NCBI GenBank assembly: GCA_019218315.1
Contig: JAHUUI010000001.1
Location: 231,722 to 295,721, forward strand
DNA length: 64,000 nt
Direction of reading: 5' to 3'
DNA from: Cardiobacteriaceae bacterium TAE3-ERU3
GTDB lineage: Bacteria; Pseudomonadota; Gammaproteobacteria; Cardiobacteriales; Cardiobacteriaceae
Shown: piece by piece, positions 28,123-36,665 of the stretch
Position numbering within the stretch: position 1 is the stretch's first letter
How the letters are laid out: each line of letters opens with the position of its first letter
Position numbers and translations under genes: made by a program
The notes under the pieces: model-generated
Database searches by the model: none
What the model was told of the DNA's origin: nothing
Seen by the model: only the letters and a program-made list of their open reading frames with translations

Positions 28123-28664
28123 ATGTTCTTTTTAATCATCCATTGCCGATAAACCCATTCTCCCCCCAGCAGTATCCCCATCAATATATATGAGATGAGG
28201 CCTGTATATAACGTCCACCAACGCATATTGCCCTGAGCAATCAACACTGCAATCAAGCCAGCATTGAAGATGAAAAAGCCGCACCAAATACGCGTAACAT
28301 TGCGCAAATACGGTAAGGCCTCTGCAGGTAAATCAGGGTGTCTCAGGCGGGCAAAACGCTCAACCATTGGTTTACCATGCCACAAGCTACTTGCAAACAA
28401 TGCCAGCATCAAAATATTGACTGCAAATGGATACCAAACCAGCCATTGCCCTTGTCGCGCAAATGCAGCCAAGATAAACAAGCCAGCCAATACGATACTG
28501 ATAGAGCGCATGACATCGCGCGATATCACCGCACGCAAAAGCCATAAGCAGGCCATGCAAATTGCAAGCAGTTTTAATGCAGCAGTATCACCTTGCCACC
28601 ACCACCATAAAAATGGATAAACAACGCTTCCGATACTGACTGCCAGAGATAAGAGTAAACGCAT
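28119..28664 (-). CDS. membrane protein of aryl polyene cluster (COG4648-like)
   Basis: The 181-aa protein is mostly hydrophobic with about five to six membrane helices (LLLSLAVSIGSVVYPFLWWW; WTLYTGLISYILMGILLGGEWVYR) and a central RHPDLPAEALPYLRNVTRIWCGFF block. Its position directly after the acyl carrier protein genes matches the ApeG-like membrane protein, whose function is unknown. Start ATG overlaps the upstream TAA (TAATG). Confidence 0.75.
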   Translation of the reverse strand: MRLLLSLAVSIGSVVYPFLWWWWQGDTAALKLLAICMACLWLLRAVISRDVMRSISIVLAGLFILAAFARQGQWLVWYPFAVNILMLALFASSLWHGKPMVERFARLRHPDLPAEALPYLRNVTRIWCGFFIFNAGLIAVLIAQGNMRWWTLYTGLISYILMGILLGGEWVYRQWMIKKNI

Positions 28665-28927
28665 TATGCGTCTTGCGTGCCATCCTGTTGTTTGGCATAA
28701 ACGGCGTCTACGATGTCGCCAATCGTGCGAAGGTTACGAAAATCTTCTGCTTGAAGTTTATAGCCTGTCTGGCGGCGAATGTGGTCAATCAAATCGATTG
28801 CATCAATACTGTCGATATCGAGCGACTCATAAAGATCAGCATCATTATTGATGTCTTCTGCTGGAATCTCAAATAACTCAACCAAAGTAGTTTTCAGAAT
28901 ATTGTAGATCTCTTCTTTGCTCATCAT
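28664..28927 (-). CDS. apeF: acyl carrier protein of aryl polyene synthase
   Basis: The 87-aa carrier protein has the phosphopantetheine Ser in YESLDIDSIDAIDLIDHIRR. It would be modified by the transferase encoded at 15325-15987. Second of two tandem carriers; its start overlaps the first carrier's stop (ATGA, with a second in-frame ATG at 28924). Confidence 0.9.
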   Translation of the reverse strand: MMSKEEIYNILKTTLVELFEIPAEDINNDADLYESLDIDSIDAIDLIDHIRRQTGYKLQAEDFRNLRTIGDIVDAVYAKQQDGTQDA

Positions 28928-29193
28928 CCCTGCGTCCCTTTTTCTGCTTCAACCCATACCGCCAGTGTATTGACGCTTTCAAAGTGATGGCGCAACTTGC
29001 CCGCATCGCTTTCCATAGGTAAATTGTACGTTTTTTGCATGGCAAGCCCCAGCTCTAGTGCATCGACTGAATCCAGACCCAAGCCACTTTCATCAAACAG
29101 TGCAACATCATCACCGATCTCTGCTACTGTTATTTCCTCTAACCCAAGTCGATCAATGATGAGTTTTTTTATCTCATTTTTTAATGTGTCCAT
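28924..29193 (-). CDS. apeE: acyl carrier protein of aryl polyene synthase
   Basis: The 89-aa carrier protein has the modified Ser in ESGLGLDSVDALELGLAMQ. In known systems one carrier bears the starter and elongating polyene. It overlaps the acyltransferase gene by 20 bp. Confidence 0.9.
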   Translation of the reverse strand: MDTLKNEIKKLIIDRLGLEEITVAEIGDDVALFDESGLGLDSVDALELGLAMQKTYNLPMESDAGKLRHHFESVNTLAVWVEAEKGTQG

Positions 29194-29962
29194 GACTAGC
29201 CTCCTCTTGAAAATAGTTAATCAACTCCCGGTTGAGTCGCCGTGCGGCTACCGGCAGTGGCTTTTCCGCAAGTAATACTTGCGGATCAATCACATCTGCA
29301 ACCACGATATCATACTTATAAGTAGTTTCCGGAATGCGATACCAGGGTTCATCCTTACGAATACCGGCCGGCGTCATCTTCACCACGACCGGACGTATTT
29401 CACTTGCTGCACGCAAGCCGATACTGACTGCCGCACGGTTAAAATGAATAATGCCATCTGCTTTAGTGCGCGTTCCTTCCGGGAAAATCAACAATGTTTC
29501 ACCAGATTGCAGCACCTTGGTCGCCGCTTCCAACGTCGCCTCATTTTCATTATTAGGGATATAGCCAGCAGCACGGATCAAACCGCCGAAAAACAGATTT
29601 TGTTGCAAGCTCTTCTTCACGATGCAATTGCTCTCGGGCACGGCTGAAATCAGCAATAACACATCCAACAACGACGGATGATTTGCAAGAATCAGCTGCC
29701 CAGGTTTTCCCAGCATCTCGGTACCGTGATAACGATAGTCGATAATCCCCGTCGCGCGGAGATAGGATAAAAACCACCGCCACGTTCTGGCAATTAGACG
29801 GCGAGCAGCCAGCTGTCGCGCTATACCTTTGTGTCTATAGAGCAGCAAAGGCAGCAGTGACTGAACCAATAACGCACCAATCCCAAAAACCGTATAACCT
29901 AAGCCAGTGAAAACAAGGCGGCGAAATTGCTTTAGATGCTTCAACGCTGCCGCCACGACCAC
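29174..29962 (-). CDS. PlsC-like 1-acyl-glycerol-3-phosphate acyltransferase family protein
   Basis: The 262-aa protein has an N-terminal membrane helix, the HX4D catalytic motif in LANHPSLLDVLLL and FPEGTRTKADGIIHF. It probably acylates an intermediate of the aryl polyene lipid rather than phospholipid precursors, judging from its place between the chain-length factor and carrier protein genes. Start is GTG (29962 or 29956). Corresponds by order to ApeD-like proteins. Confidence 0.85.
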   Translation of the reverse strand: MVVAAALKHLKQFRRLVFTGLGYTVFGIGALLVQSLLPLLLYRHKGIARQLAARRLIARTWRWFLSYLRATGIIDYRYHGTEMLGKPGQLILANHPSLLDVLLLISAVPESNCIVKKSLQQNLFFGGLIRAAGYIPNNENEATLEAATKVLQSGETLLIFPEGTRTKADGIIHFNRAAVSIGLRAASEIRPVVVKMTPAGIRKDEPWYRIPETTYKYDIVVADVIDPQVLLAEKPLPVAARRLNRELINYFQEEASHGHIKK

Positions 29963-30663
29963 ACTCCGTTCATTGAGTTTGTCGCCCAGCTTTGATCGCC
30001 CCTACAAGTCGCCGCAATCCAGCCCAAAGCACTCCAGTATTTCCTGATATATGGATCAGCGCTATATTCATGGTTTGCAGAATATTCAAGCTGGTAATCA
30101 TCACCAGCAGCAATTCGCAAAGCCAAAGCATAAGGAAATGGGGCACGTACAGTGTTAACGTCATAACCTTCAGCCAAAGGCTCCTCAACGACGACCAACA
30201 CAACTTCCTCAGCGCCATCACCAAGCAACGTTACAGCTTCCAACAGCCCGGTTTCCAGCACTGCATCCATCGATGACACTGCTGTCATTTCAGCTGTGTT
30301 GCCATCGAACAATGACCATAGCCCTGACAGCGCATTATGCACCGCCAAGCCAAACGACATCGGCGACATAGCTGCTTCTTTAAAAAGCTGCGTCCATAAG
30401 GCGAAACTGCGATTGATTTCTCCGTCATGCGATGCAAAAACAATCGGCGTATCTTTTTCAATCTGCACACCATACAGCGCTGCAAACATCAATTTAGCTG
30501 GCAGGTTCAGCCTCCTGCGCTGCATAGCCGGAACGAAAGCAAGCGGTGGCGCTCCTTTGTTCTCGGGCAGCACGGATTGCTTTGCCCACGACTGCCAATC
30601 AGCAATATCGTGATGATAGGGCGAATAAGCCTGCCATGCGCGCAATGAAAAAGTCAGATGCAA
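29941..30663 (-). CDS. apeC: chain-length-factor-like ketosynthase N-terminal domain protein
   Basis: The 240-aa protein matches the short ketoacyl-synthase-like (Ketoacyl-synt_2) proteins that pair with the ApeO ketosynthase: HLTFSLRAWQAYSPYHHD, KLMFAALYGVQ and FASHDGEINRSFALW. It lacks the Cys-His-His active site, as expected of a chain-length factor. First gene of the operon. The start appears to be TTG at 30663, with an AGAGAG ribosome-binding site about 7 bp upstream; no ATG or GTG lies nearby. Confidence 0.85.
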   Translation of the reverse strand: MHLTFSLRAWQAYSPYHHDIADWQSWAKQSVLPENKGAPPLAFVPAMQRRRLNLPAKLMFAALYGVQIEKDTPIVFASHDGEINRSFALWTQLFKEAAMSPMSFGLAVHNALSGLWSLFDGNTAEMTAVSSMDAVLETGLLEAVTLLGDGAEEVVLVVVEEPLAEGYDVNTVRAPFPYALALRIAAGDDYQLEYSANHEYSADPYIRKYWSALGWIAATCRGDQSWATNSMNGVWSWRQR

Positions 30664-30693
30664 AGGATATCTCTCTAGCCAATATTGGGCATG

Positions 30694-30721
30694 ATTGTAG
30701 CTTGCGTTTGCACCTTTGCAA
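30694..30721 (-). promoter_or_regulatory. probable promoter of the aryl polyene operon
   Basis: Minus strand: TTGCAA (30716-30721), 16 bp, TACAAT (30694-30699), about 30 bp before the TTG start of the first gene. The gap to the upstream channel gene is only 66 bp. Confidence 0.55.
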
Positions 30722-30729
30722 AATGTAAT

Positions 30730-33267
30730 TTACAAGCTGCCGTCAACATCAGGCTGATTATTTTCCGAAGTACTGTTTTTCGAGATAATTGAGTTTTTGC
30801 TCTTTACCTCACTTTCTTTCCCACCACTTATGTCCGAAGGTAATTTTTTGGGCGTAGTCGTCACCGGTGGCAAATCCGTGATGCGCAAGTTTGCCGGAGG
30901 CGCGCTACCATCTTTAAGCTCTCCAAAATACAACGTGGTATGCGGATACGGAATTTCGATACCCGCGCGGTCAAAGTAAATTTTCACCAGGCGGTTATAC
31001 GCACGTCCCACAGCCCACTGATCACCCGGCGTGGTCTTGATCAAGATGCGAATATTGACTGAGCTATCAGCTAACTCGGTAACACCGGATACCGTAATCG
31101 GCTCAAGTATTTTATGCTTGTGCTCTCCTTGTGCCAGCTCATCAAATGCTGCCTTGAGCTGCTCGACTGCTTCATCTATATCCTCATTGTAGCCAATACC
31201 ATACTCACCTTTATGATAGGCATAGCCACGCATATAGTTTGATACGGTAGTCACATTAGAAAACGGAATAATGTGGTAAGTACCGGATACGTCACGCAGT
31301 GATACGGTACGAATACTAATGTGCTCAGCCGTACCGGTAATGCCGTCAACTGTGACCACATCACCCGTATTCATCGCATTTTCGATCTGGATAAAAATAC
31401 CGGTGATGATGTCTTGCACCAACTTCTGCGAGCCAAAACCGATCGCCAAACCGAGCACCCCGGCACCAGCAATCAATGGCCCAATATTGACCCCAATCTG
31501 CGACAGCACCATCATGACGGTGATCACGCCAATAATCACCGCAAGTCCATTTTTAAACAGCGACAACAGCGTCTCGGCTCGCGCACTAGGCTTACCTGAC
31601 CCCGTATCAGGGCTCAAGCGGTGTTCAATCATGCCAGCCGCTACCATCCATACCACGGCAGCAGCAATCAAGATAATACCTGCGCCAATCCACTTGTCAG
31701 CTAGCGCTCTACCCGTCTCAGAGGTCAGCCAACTGCCAAATGCAAACACATCCCACGACGACAACACGCCAAAGATGACAAACATCAAAATGATAAAGTG
31801 CGCCACCCTTAAAAACAGTGGGATATATGTGTTAATCCGCTTTTCAAAGCCTGGCATCATACGCTGCCAATCTTTTGGCAAGTTAATACGATGCCCAATA
31901 ATCTGAGTGATCACACTCGATGCGAGCAATCCGCCACCAATAATCAAAATTGTATAAAGCGTTCCGCTCAGCACATAAGGTAAGCCATTATTTGCTTCCA
32001 GCAGCATTAACACCAAAAGCATCAGGAAATAAGCAACGGCAATCCAATGCCAAAATATTGATAAGAAGCCGAGGAAGACCCGCGCAGTTGCAGAACGAGC
32101 CTTGACACTTGCATCGTGCAAACTTTGCTTTACTTGCTTGCGATTACCCATCACCATCGTAACGCCATAAATAAAGGCGACTATGGCAATGACAGTAGCA
32201 ACGGCCTGCCCCAACGCATAGCTTAAATAATGTGCAACGAGTGGCACAGCAACCAAATAACCATAGCCAATCAAATTGACCAAAGAACTGAGCCAGTGAT
32301 ACCAAGTACGCGCTGTCTCATCTTTACCCGGCAAAAAGCGAAGACCGCTATAAGTTTGATAAAACACCACGCGGATGCCAATTTTAAGCAGCTCTATCAC
32401 GATAAACGCATTAATAAATAAAGATGCTTGGGTAGACATCGCCGCACGCTCACCGACGATATAAAGCGCCACGGCATTTGCCACAAAATAACTCACCGCC
32501 AATGCCAGCGCATCCAGCCCGCTAGCCGTTGATACACCGAGAAAGCGCCGCACGATCGGCTGATAGCGCCGCCCGTGTTTCACCCAAAAATCCAACCGCC
32601 CTTTAACTCGCTTGAGCAGCAGATAACGCAATGCCTGGTAAAGCAAAATGGCACTACAGATCACCAACGACAGATTCAATACAGCCGACCAAAAATAATC
32701 GCTATTAACACGGGACAGCAAGTTTGAATTCGTACTGAACAAACGCGTCAAAGCCCGCCAGTTCTGCTCCAGTTTTTTCCCAACACTGGTCGCAATACTC
32801 GTGCTTTTATCGGTAATCTTTTTTGGCAACGTAAAAACAGACACTACAGCCGCTTTGGTACTATTGGCAATCGTATTGATCGTCTCTTCCTCTTCAGCAG
32901 CTTTATCTACGTGCTTTTTCTTATCCGGATCACTATCCTCAGCCATCTCGACGAGTTTTGCTTCTGGATTAGCCGCTACAACCTCGCTATCCGCCTCTTT
33001 ATTCTGTTCGTTGTGCGACTGCCCACGCTCCCCACTGAGCTGGCGCAGTTCGGCAATAAGCGCATCACGTTGCTGCGGATTTTCCAGCACATCGGCCAAT
33101 GCTTTATAAGCTTCAGACTGCTCAGATTGACTAAAATGCTTACCATCCAAAGGTTGACTGTCACCAGAATTCACAGATGACTGAGTTGTTTGCTGTGCAA
33201 AAGCCGTCATCGTACCGAGCACCAGCAAAAGTGAAGCCCAGCACATACTTCGCCAAATACGTTTCAT
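30730..33267 (-). CDS. MscS-family mechanosensitive channel (YbiO-like, large)
   Basis: The 845-aa inner-membrane protein has a signal peptide (MKRIWRSMCWASLLLVLGTMTAFA), a periplasmic domain with ALADVLENPQQRDALIAELRQL as in YbiO, and many membrane helices. The MscS pore helix and beta domain follow (VLGLAIGFGSQKLVQDIITG; NTGDVVTVDGITGTAEHISI), then a hydrophilic tail. It would release solutes on hypo-osmotic shock. The ATG at 33267 has GGAG 8 bp upstream and is preferred over a start six codons earlier. Confidence 0.87.
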   Translation of the reverse strand: MKRIWRSMCWASLLLVLGTMTAFAQQTTQSSVNSGDSQPLDGKHFSQSEQSEAYKALADVLENPQQRDALIAELRQLSGERGQSHNEQNKEADSEVVAANPEAKLVEMAEDSDPDKKKHVDKAAEEEETINTIANSTKAAVVSVFTLPKKITDKSTSIATSVGKKLEQNWRALTRLFSTNSNLLSRVNSDYFWSAVLNLSLVICSAILLYQALRYLLLKRVKGRLDFWVKHGRRYQPIVRRFLGVSTASGLDALALAVSYFVANAVALYIVGERAAMSTQASLFINAFIVIELLKIGIRVVFYQTYSGLRFLPGKDETARTWYHWLSSLVNLIGYGYLVAVPLVAHYLSYALGQAVATVIAIVAFIYGVTMVMGNRKQVKQSLHDASVKARSATARVFLGFLSIFWHWIAVAYFLMLLVLMLLEANNGLPYVLSGTLYTILIIGGGLLASSVITQIIGHRINLPKDWQRMMPGFEKRINTYIPLFLRVAHFIILMFVIFGVLSSWDVFAFGSWLTSETGRALADKWIGAGIILIAAAVVWMVAAGMIEHRLSPDTGSGKPSARAETLLSLFKNGLAVIIGVITVMMVLSQIGVNIGPLIAGAGVLGLAIGFGSQKLVQDIITGIFIQIENAMNTGDVVTVDGITGTAEHISIRTVSLRDVSGTYHIIPFSNVTTVSNYMRGYAYHKGEYGIGYNEDIDEAVEQLKAAFDELAQGEHKHKILEPITVSGVTELADSSVNIRILIKTTPGDQWAVGRAYNRLVKIYFDRAGIEIPYPHTTLYFGELKDGSAPPANLRITDLPPVTTTPKKLPSDISGGKESEVKSKNSIISKNSTSENNQPDVDGSL

Positions 33268-33494
33268 CGTCTCTACTCCAGTCATTGACCAAATGCGCAG
33301 ATTGCGTGTAAAAGGCCGAATATTTTACACAATTCAATATCTTTTGCAGCACAATGAATACTTTTAAACATACCCATAAATTATTTCGCCACAACAGATA
33401 ACACAGCTACAAAATCATGGTTTTAAAACGTTAAAATTTGTGCATGATCTGCTAAGATGTTTCTTTCTTAATTTTCACAACAAAAGGATTCTTC

Positions 33495-34715
33495 ATGTCG
33501 TCCCTAATGCAGCGCTACATGCAAGGTAGCCTCGTCTTGCAGATTATCGTCGGGCTGATACTCGGTATCATATTTGCTCTGGTATGGCCAGAAGGTGCTG
33601 CGACAGTCGGCATCCTTGGCAGCCTATTCGTTAAAGCACTAAAATCGGTTGCTCCGGTGCTCGTCTTCATCCTCGTCGCACACGCTATCGCCCAGCACCG
33701 CGCAGGGCAACCAACCAATATTCGCGCCATCTTGCTGCTGTATGTGCTCGGAACATTTGCCGCTGCACTGGTCGCCGTGATCGCCAGCAATATCTGGCCT
33801 GTTGAACTCTCACTCAACATCCCGCAAGAAGACATTTCTCCACCCGGTGGGCTCGGTGTCGTCCTCACCACCTTGGCCTTTAACATGGTTGATAATCCGG
33901 TTAATGCCATTTTAAACGGTAACTACATCGGCATTCTCGTATGGGCTGCACTGATTGGCTTCACTTTGCGCCATATTGAAGGACCAAGCAAAACTGTGCT
34001 CAACGATGCCGCACACATCATCACCAAAATCGTTGGCTGGGTGATCCGTATGGCTCCAATTGGTATCTTTGGCCTGATCGCCTCGACCATCGCTGATACA
34101 GGGCTCAAAGAACTCGCTAACTACGCACACTTGCTCGCTATTTTGGTCGGAGCAATGGTCTTTGTCGCGCTGATCGTCAATCCATTTATTGTGTGGTGCA
34201 AAATCCGTCGCAACCCGTACCCACTCGTCTTCACCTGCTTGATGGAAAGCGGCATCACCGCCTTCTTTATGCGCAGTTCAGCAGCGAACATCCCAGTCAA
34301 TATGCGCCTTGCGCACAAGCTCGGCTTGCAAGAAGAAACCTATAGCATCTCGATTCCACTCGGCGCGAGCATCAACATGGGCGGTGCTGCAATTACCATC
34401 ACCATCATGACGCTTGCAACCACGCATACCATGGGCATAGAAGTACATTTTGTCACCGCGCTGCTCTTGTGCTTCCTTGCCACCCTCGGCGCCTGTGGTG
34501 CATCTGGCGTTCCGGGCGGTTCATTACTGCTCATACCCATGGCGTGCAGCCTGTTTGGGATTGACGACAGCGTCGCAGCACAAGTCGTTGGCATTGGTTT
34601 CATCATTGGCGTCTTGCAAGATAGCGCTGAAACCGCGCTTAACTCCTCGACCGACGTACTTTACACAGCCGCAGCAGACATCGCGGCAAAAAATAAAGCA
34701 ACTAATAACGCTTAA
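33495..34715 (+). CDS. sstT: serine/threonine:Na+ symporter
   Basis: Inner-membrane DAACS-family transporter. The 406-aa protein opens with [21 protein letters not shown] and contains [23 protein letters not shown]. It also has [17 protein letters not shown] and [21 protein letters not shown], all close to SstT. AAAAGGA precedes the ATG. Monocistronic, with a hairpin after the stop. Confidence 0.93.
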   Translation: MSSLMQRYMQGSLVLQIIVGLILGIIFALVWPEGAATVGILGSLFVKALKSVAPVLVFILVAHAIAQHRAGQPTNIRAILLLYVLGTFAAALVAVIASNIWPVELSLNIPQEDISPPGGLGVVLTTLAFNMVDNPVNAILNGNYIGILVWAALIGFTLRHIEGPSKTVLNDAAHIITKIVGWVIRMAPIGIFGLIASTIADTGLKELANYAHLLAILVGAMVFVALIVNPFIVWCKIRRNPYPLVFTCLMESGITAFFMRSSAANIPVNMRLAHKLGLQEETYSISIPLGASINMGGAAITITIMTLATTHTMGIEVHFVTALLLCFLATLGACGASGVPGGSLLLIPMACSLFGIDDSVAAQVVGIGFIIGVLQDSAETALNSSTDVLYTAAADIAAKNKATNNA

Positions 34716-34730
34716 TACACCACCTCAACT

Positions 34731-34757
34731 GAAGCCGCACTACAACAGTGCGGCTTC
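34731..34757 (+). terminator. hairpin after sstT
   Basis: Perfect 11-bp stem GAAGCCGCACT / AGTGCGGCTTC with a 5-nt loop between sstT and the MFS gene. It lacks a clean T-tract, so it may only attenuate read-through or protect the sstT mRNA end. Confidence 0.6.
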
Positions 34758-34779
34758 ATTGCTTCTACAGGATACCTAA

Positions 34780-36060
34780 ATGACAAACAAAAAACTCACT
34801 CGCCGCGTCCTCATGGCGAGCCTTATCGGCAGCGCCATTGAATGGTTTGATTACTTCCTCTACGGCACCGTTGCCGCACTCGTATTCAGCGACCTATTCT
34901 TCCCCAGCGAAGATCCAGCGGTCGGCACTATGCTTGCCTACCTCTCTTTCGCCTTATCATTCTTTATTCGCCCATTTGGTGGCATTATTTTCAGCCACAT
35001 TGGCGACAAAATCGGGCGCAAAAAAACGCTGGTTATGACCCTATCATTGATGGGCGGCGCAACTGTGCTCATGGGATTATTGCCAACCTATCAGGCTATC
35101 GGCATTGCTGCACCAATCATCATGGTCATCTTGCGCCTGATGCAAGGGCTTGGCATTGGTGGCGAATGGGGTGGCGCGATGTTGCTGGCTGTTGAATACG
35201 CACCAGCCGAGAAGCGCGGCTTCTTTGGCAGTATTCCGCAAACTGGCGTCACCATCGGCATGTTGCTTGCCACGCTTGCCCTCACTGTCATGTCACTCTT
35301 GCCGGATGACCAATTCATCAGCTGGGGCTGGCGCGTACCGTTTGTACTCAGTGCCGTGCTCGTCTTTGTCGGCCTGTGGATCCGCAAAGGCATCGACGAA
35401 ACGCCAGCCTTCCGTGAAAACCGCGCCAAAGGCGACATCGCCAAAGTACCACTGTTCGAAACCCTGCGTACCCATCGTCGCGAAGTACTGATTGCCATCG
35501 GCGCAAAATTCGTCGAAACCGCGCCGTTTTACATCATGGCGGTATTCATCATCGGCTATGCAACCAAGAATCTGCATTTCACCCGCACCGAAACCTTCAA
35601 TGCCGTGACGATTGCTGTGATCATCACCACATTCCTCATTCCACTGATGGGTAAATTATCGGACAAAGTCGGGCGTAAACCGGTCTATATCGGCGGCACC
35701 CTGATGATGATGGCCTACGCCTTCCCATACTTCTGGCTACTGCAAAGCGGCTCGTTCACCCTGCTGATCGTTGCCACAGTCATCGGCCTCGGCATCATCT
35801 GGGCACCGATTACGGCCGTCCTCGGCACCATGTTTTCAGAAATATTCAGCACCAACGTGCGCTACACCGGCATCACCCTCGGCTACCAGATTGGTGCAGC
35901 AGTTGCCGGCGGCACCGCGCCGTTGGTCGCAGAATTTCTGCTGCGTGAGTTTGACCAATCCTACGTACCAATCGCTGTATATATCATCTTCACCGGCATT
36001 ATCTCGCTGATTGCTATTTACGCTGCGAGCCGCCTGCAAAGCAAAAACTTCGATTCATAA
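34780..36060 (+). CDS. MFS transporter, metabolite:H+ symporter (MHS) family
   Basis: The 426-aa protein has 12 predicted membrane helices and the MHS-type start SLIGSAIEWFDYFLYGTVAAL, RPFGGIIFSHIGDKIGRKKTL (split MFS motif A) and GIGGEWGGAMLLAVEYAP. The family includes ShiA, ProP, KgtP and YhjE; the substrate cannot be assigned. Lies 64 bp after sstT. Confidence 0.88.
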   Translation: MTNKKLTRRVLMASLIGSAIEWFDYFLYGTVAALVFSDLFFPSEDPAVGTMLAYLSFALSFFIRPFGGIIFSHIGDKIGRKKTLVMTLSLMGGATVLMGLLPTYQAIGIAAPIIMVILRLMQGLGIGGEWGGAMLLAVEYAPAEKRGFFGSIPQTGVTIGMLLATLALTVMSLLPDDQFISWGWRVPFVLSAVLVFVGLWIRKGIDETPAFRENRAKGDIAKVPLFETLRTHRREVLIAIGAKFVETAPFYIMAVFIIGYATKNLHFTRTETFNAVTIAVIITTFLIPLMGKLSDKVGRKPVYIGGTLMMMAYAFPYFWLLQSGSFTLLIVATVIGLGIIWAPITAVLGTMFSEIFSTNVRYTGITLGYQIGAAVAGGTAPLVAEFLLREFDQSYVPIAVYIIFTGIISLIAIYAASRLQSKNFDS

Positions 36061-36066
36061 GCCCAC

Positions 36067-36093
36067 AAAAAGCCCTGCAATCGCAGGGCTTTT
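36067..36093. terminator. intrinsic terminator
   Basis: AAAAAGCCCTGC-AATC-GCAGGGCTTTT hairpin just after the MFS gene and in front of the convergent hypothetical gene; usable in both directions. Confidence 0.88.
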
Positions 36094-36121
36094 GCTTTAT
36101 GGTTGAATGGCTGTTTACTCT

Positions 36122-36655
36122 TTAAGCAATGTCATCGCTGGTAACTTCCTTCAGCGTATTCAAATCGGTTTTGAAATAGCTGTCGTGGACGGAGAAATAC
36201 GCTGCGACATTCACACCGGTTTCTTCAACTGACTGCTTCCAGCAAGCGCAGAACCATTGCTCGAAAATGCGGCAGCGTTCGAGATGGTATGCGTCGAGCT
36301 CATCTTCCGCGTCGTCATCAAAATCATCGCTTTCTTCAAATGCGACCACGGCATCCCAAATGGGTTCCGGCATAAAGGCCGTCCATTCGCTGTCGGCATT
36401 GGCTTTACTGGCGACGGCTTTGGGTAGCGTTTCTACTTCGCTGATACGTTCTGCACCTTTACCCATCGCGCAAAAGGCCACATCGAGGTATTCGTAATCG
36501 TATTCAAAATGGAAATAGCTGACGTCATCACGGCTTTTGCCATCAATATAGGTGATGCCGCTATCGAGCAACAACGGCTTAAGGTCGGCAACCATTTGCG
36601 CAGTTGCGCTGTCGAGATAGGTTTGCAGTTCTTTGTTCAACTCAGCAAGATTCAT
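36122..36655 (-). CDS. conserved-looking hypothetical cytoplasmic protein
   Basis: The 177-aa acidic, soluble protein starts at the ATG at 36655 (MNLAELNKELQTYLDSATAQ); AGGGGG lies about 6 bp upstream. It has no signal or membrane segment and contains an acidic run (FEESDDFDDDAEDELDA) and three Cys near the C-terminus. I do not recognise the family. It starts 10 bp after the end of the outer-membrane efflux gene and could be the last gene of that operon. Confidence 0.65.
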   Translation of the reverse strand: MNLAELNKELQTYLDSATAQMVADLKPLLLDSGITYIDGKSRDDVSYFHFEYDYEYLDVAFCAMGKGAERISEVETLPKAVASKANADSEWTAFMPEPIWDAVVAFEESDDFDDDAEDELDAYHLERCRIFEQWFCACWKQSVEETGVNVAAYFSVHDSYFKTDLNTLKEVTSDDIA

Positions 36656-36665
36656 GGTCATCCCC

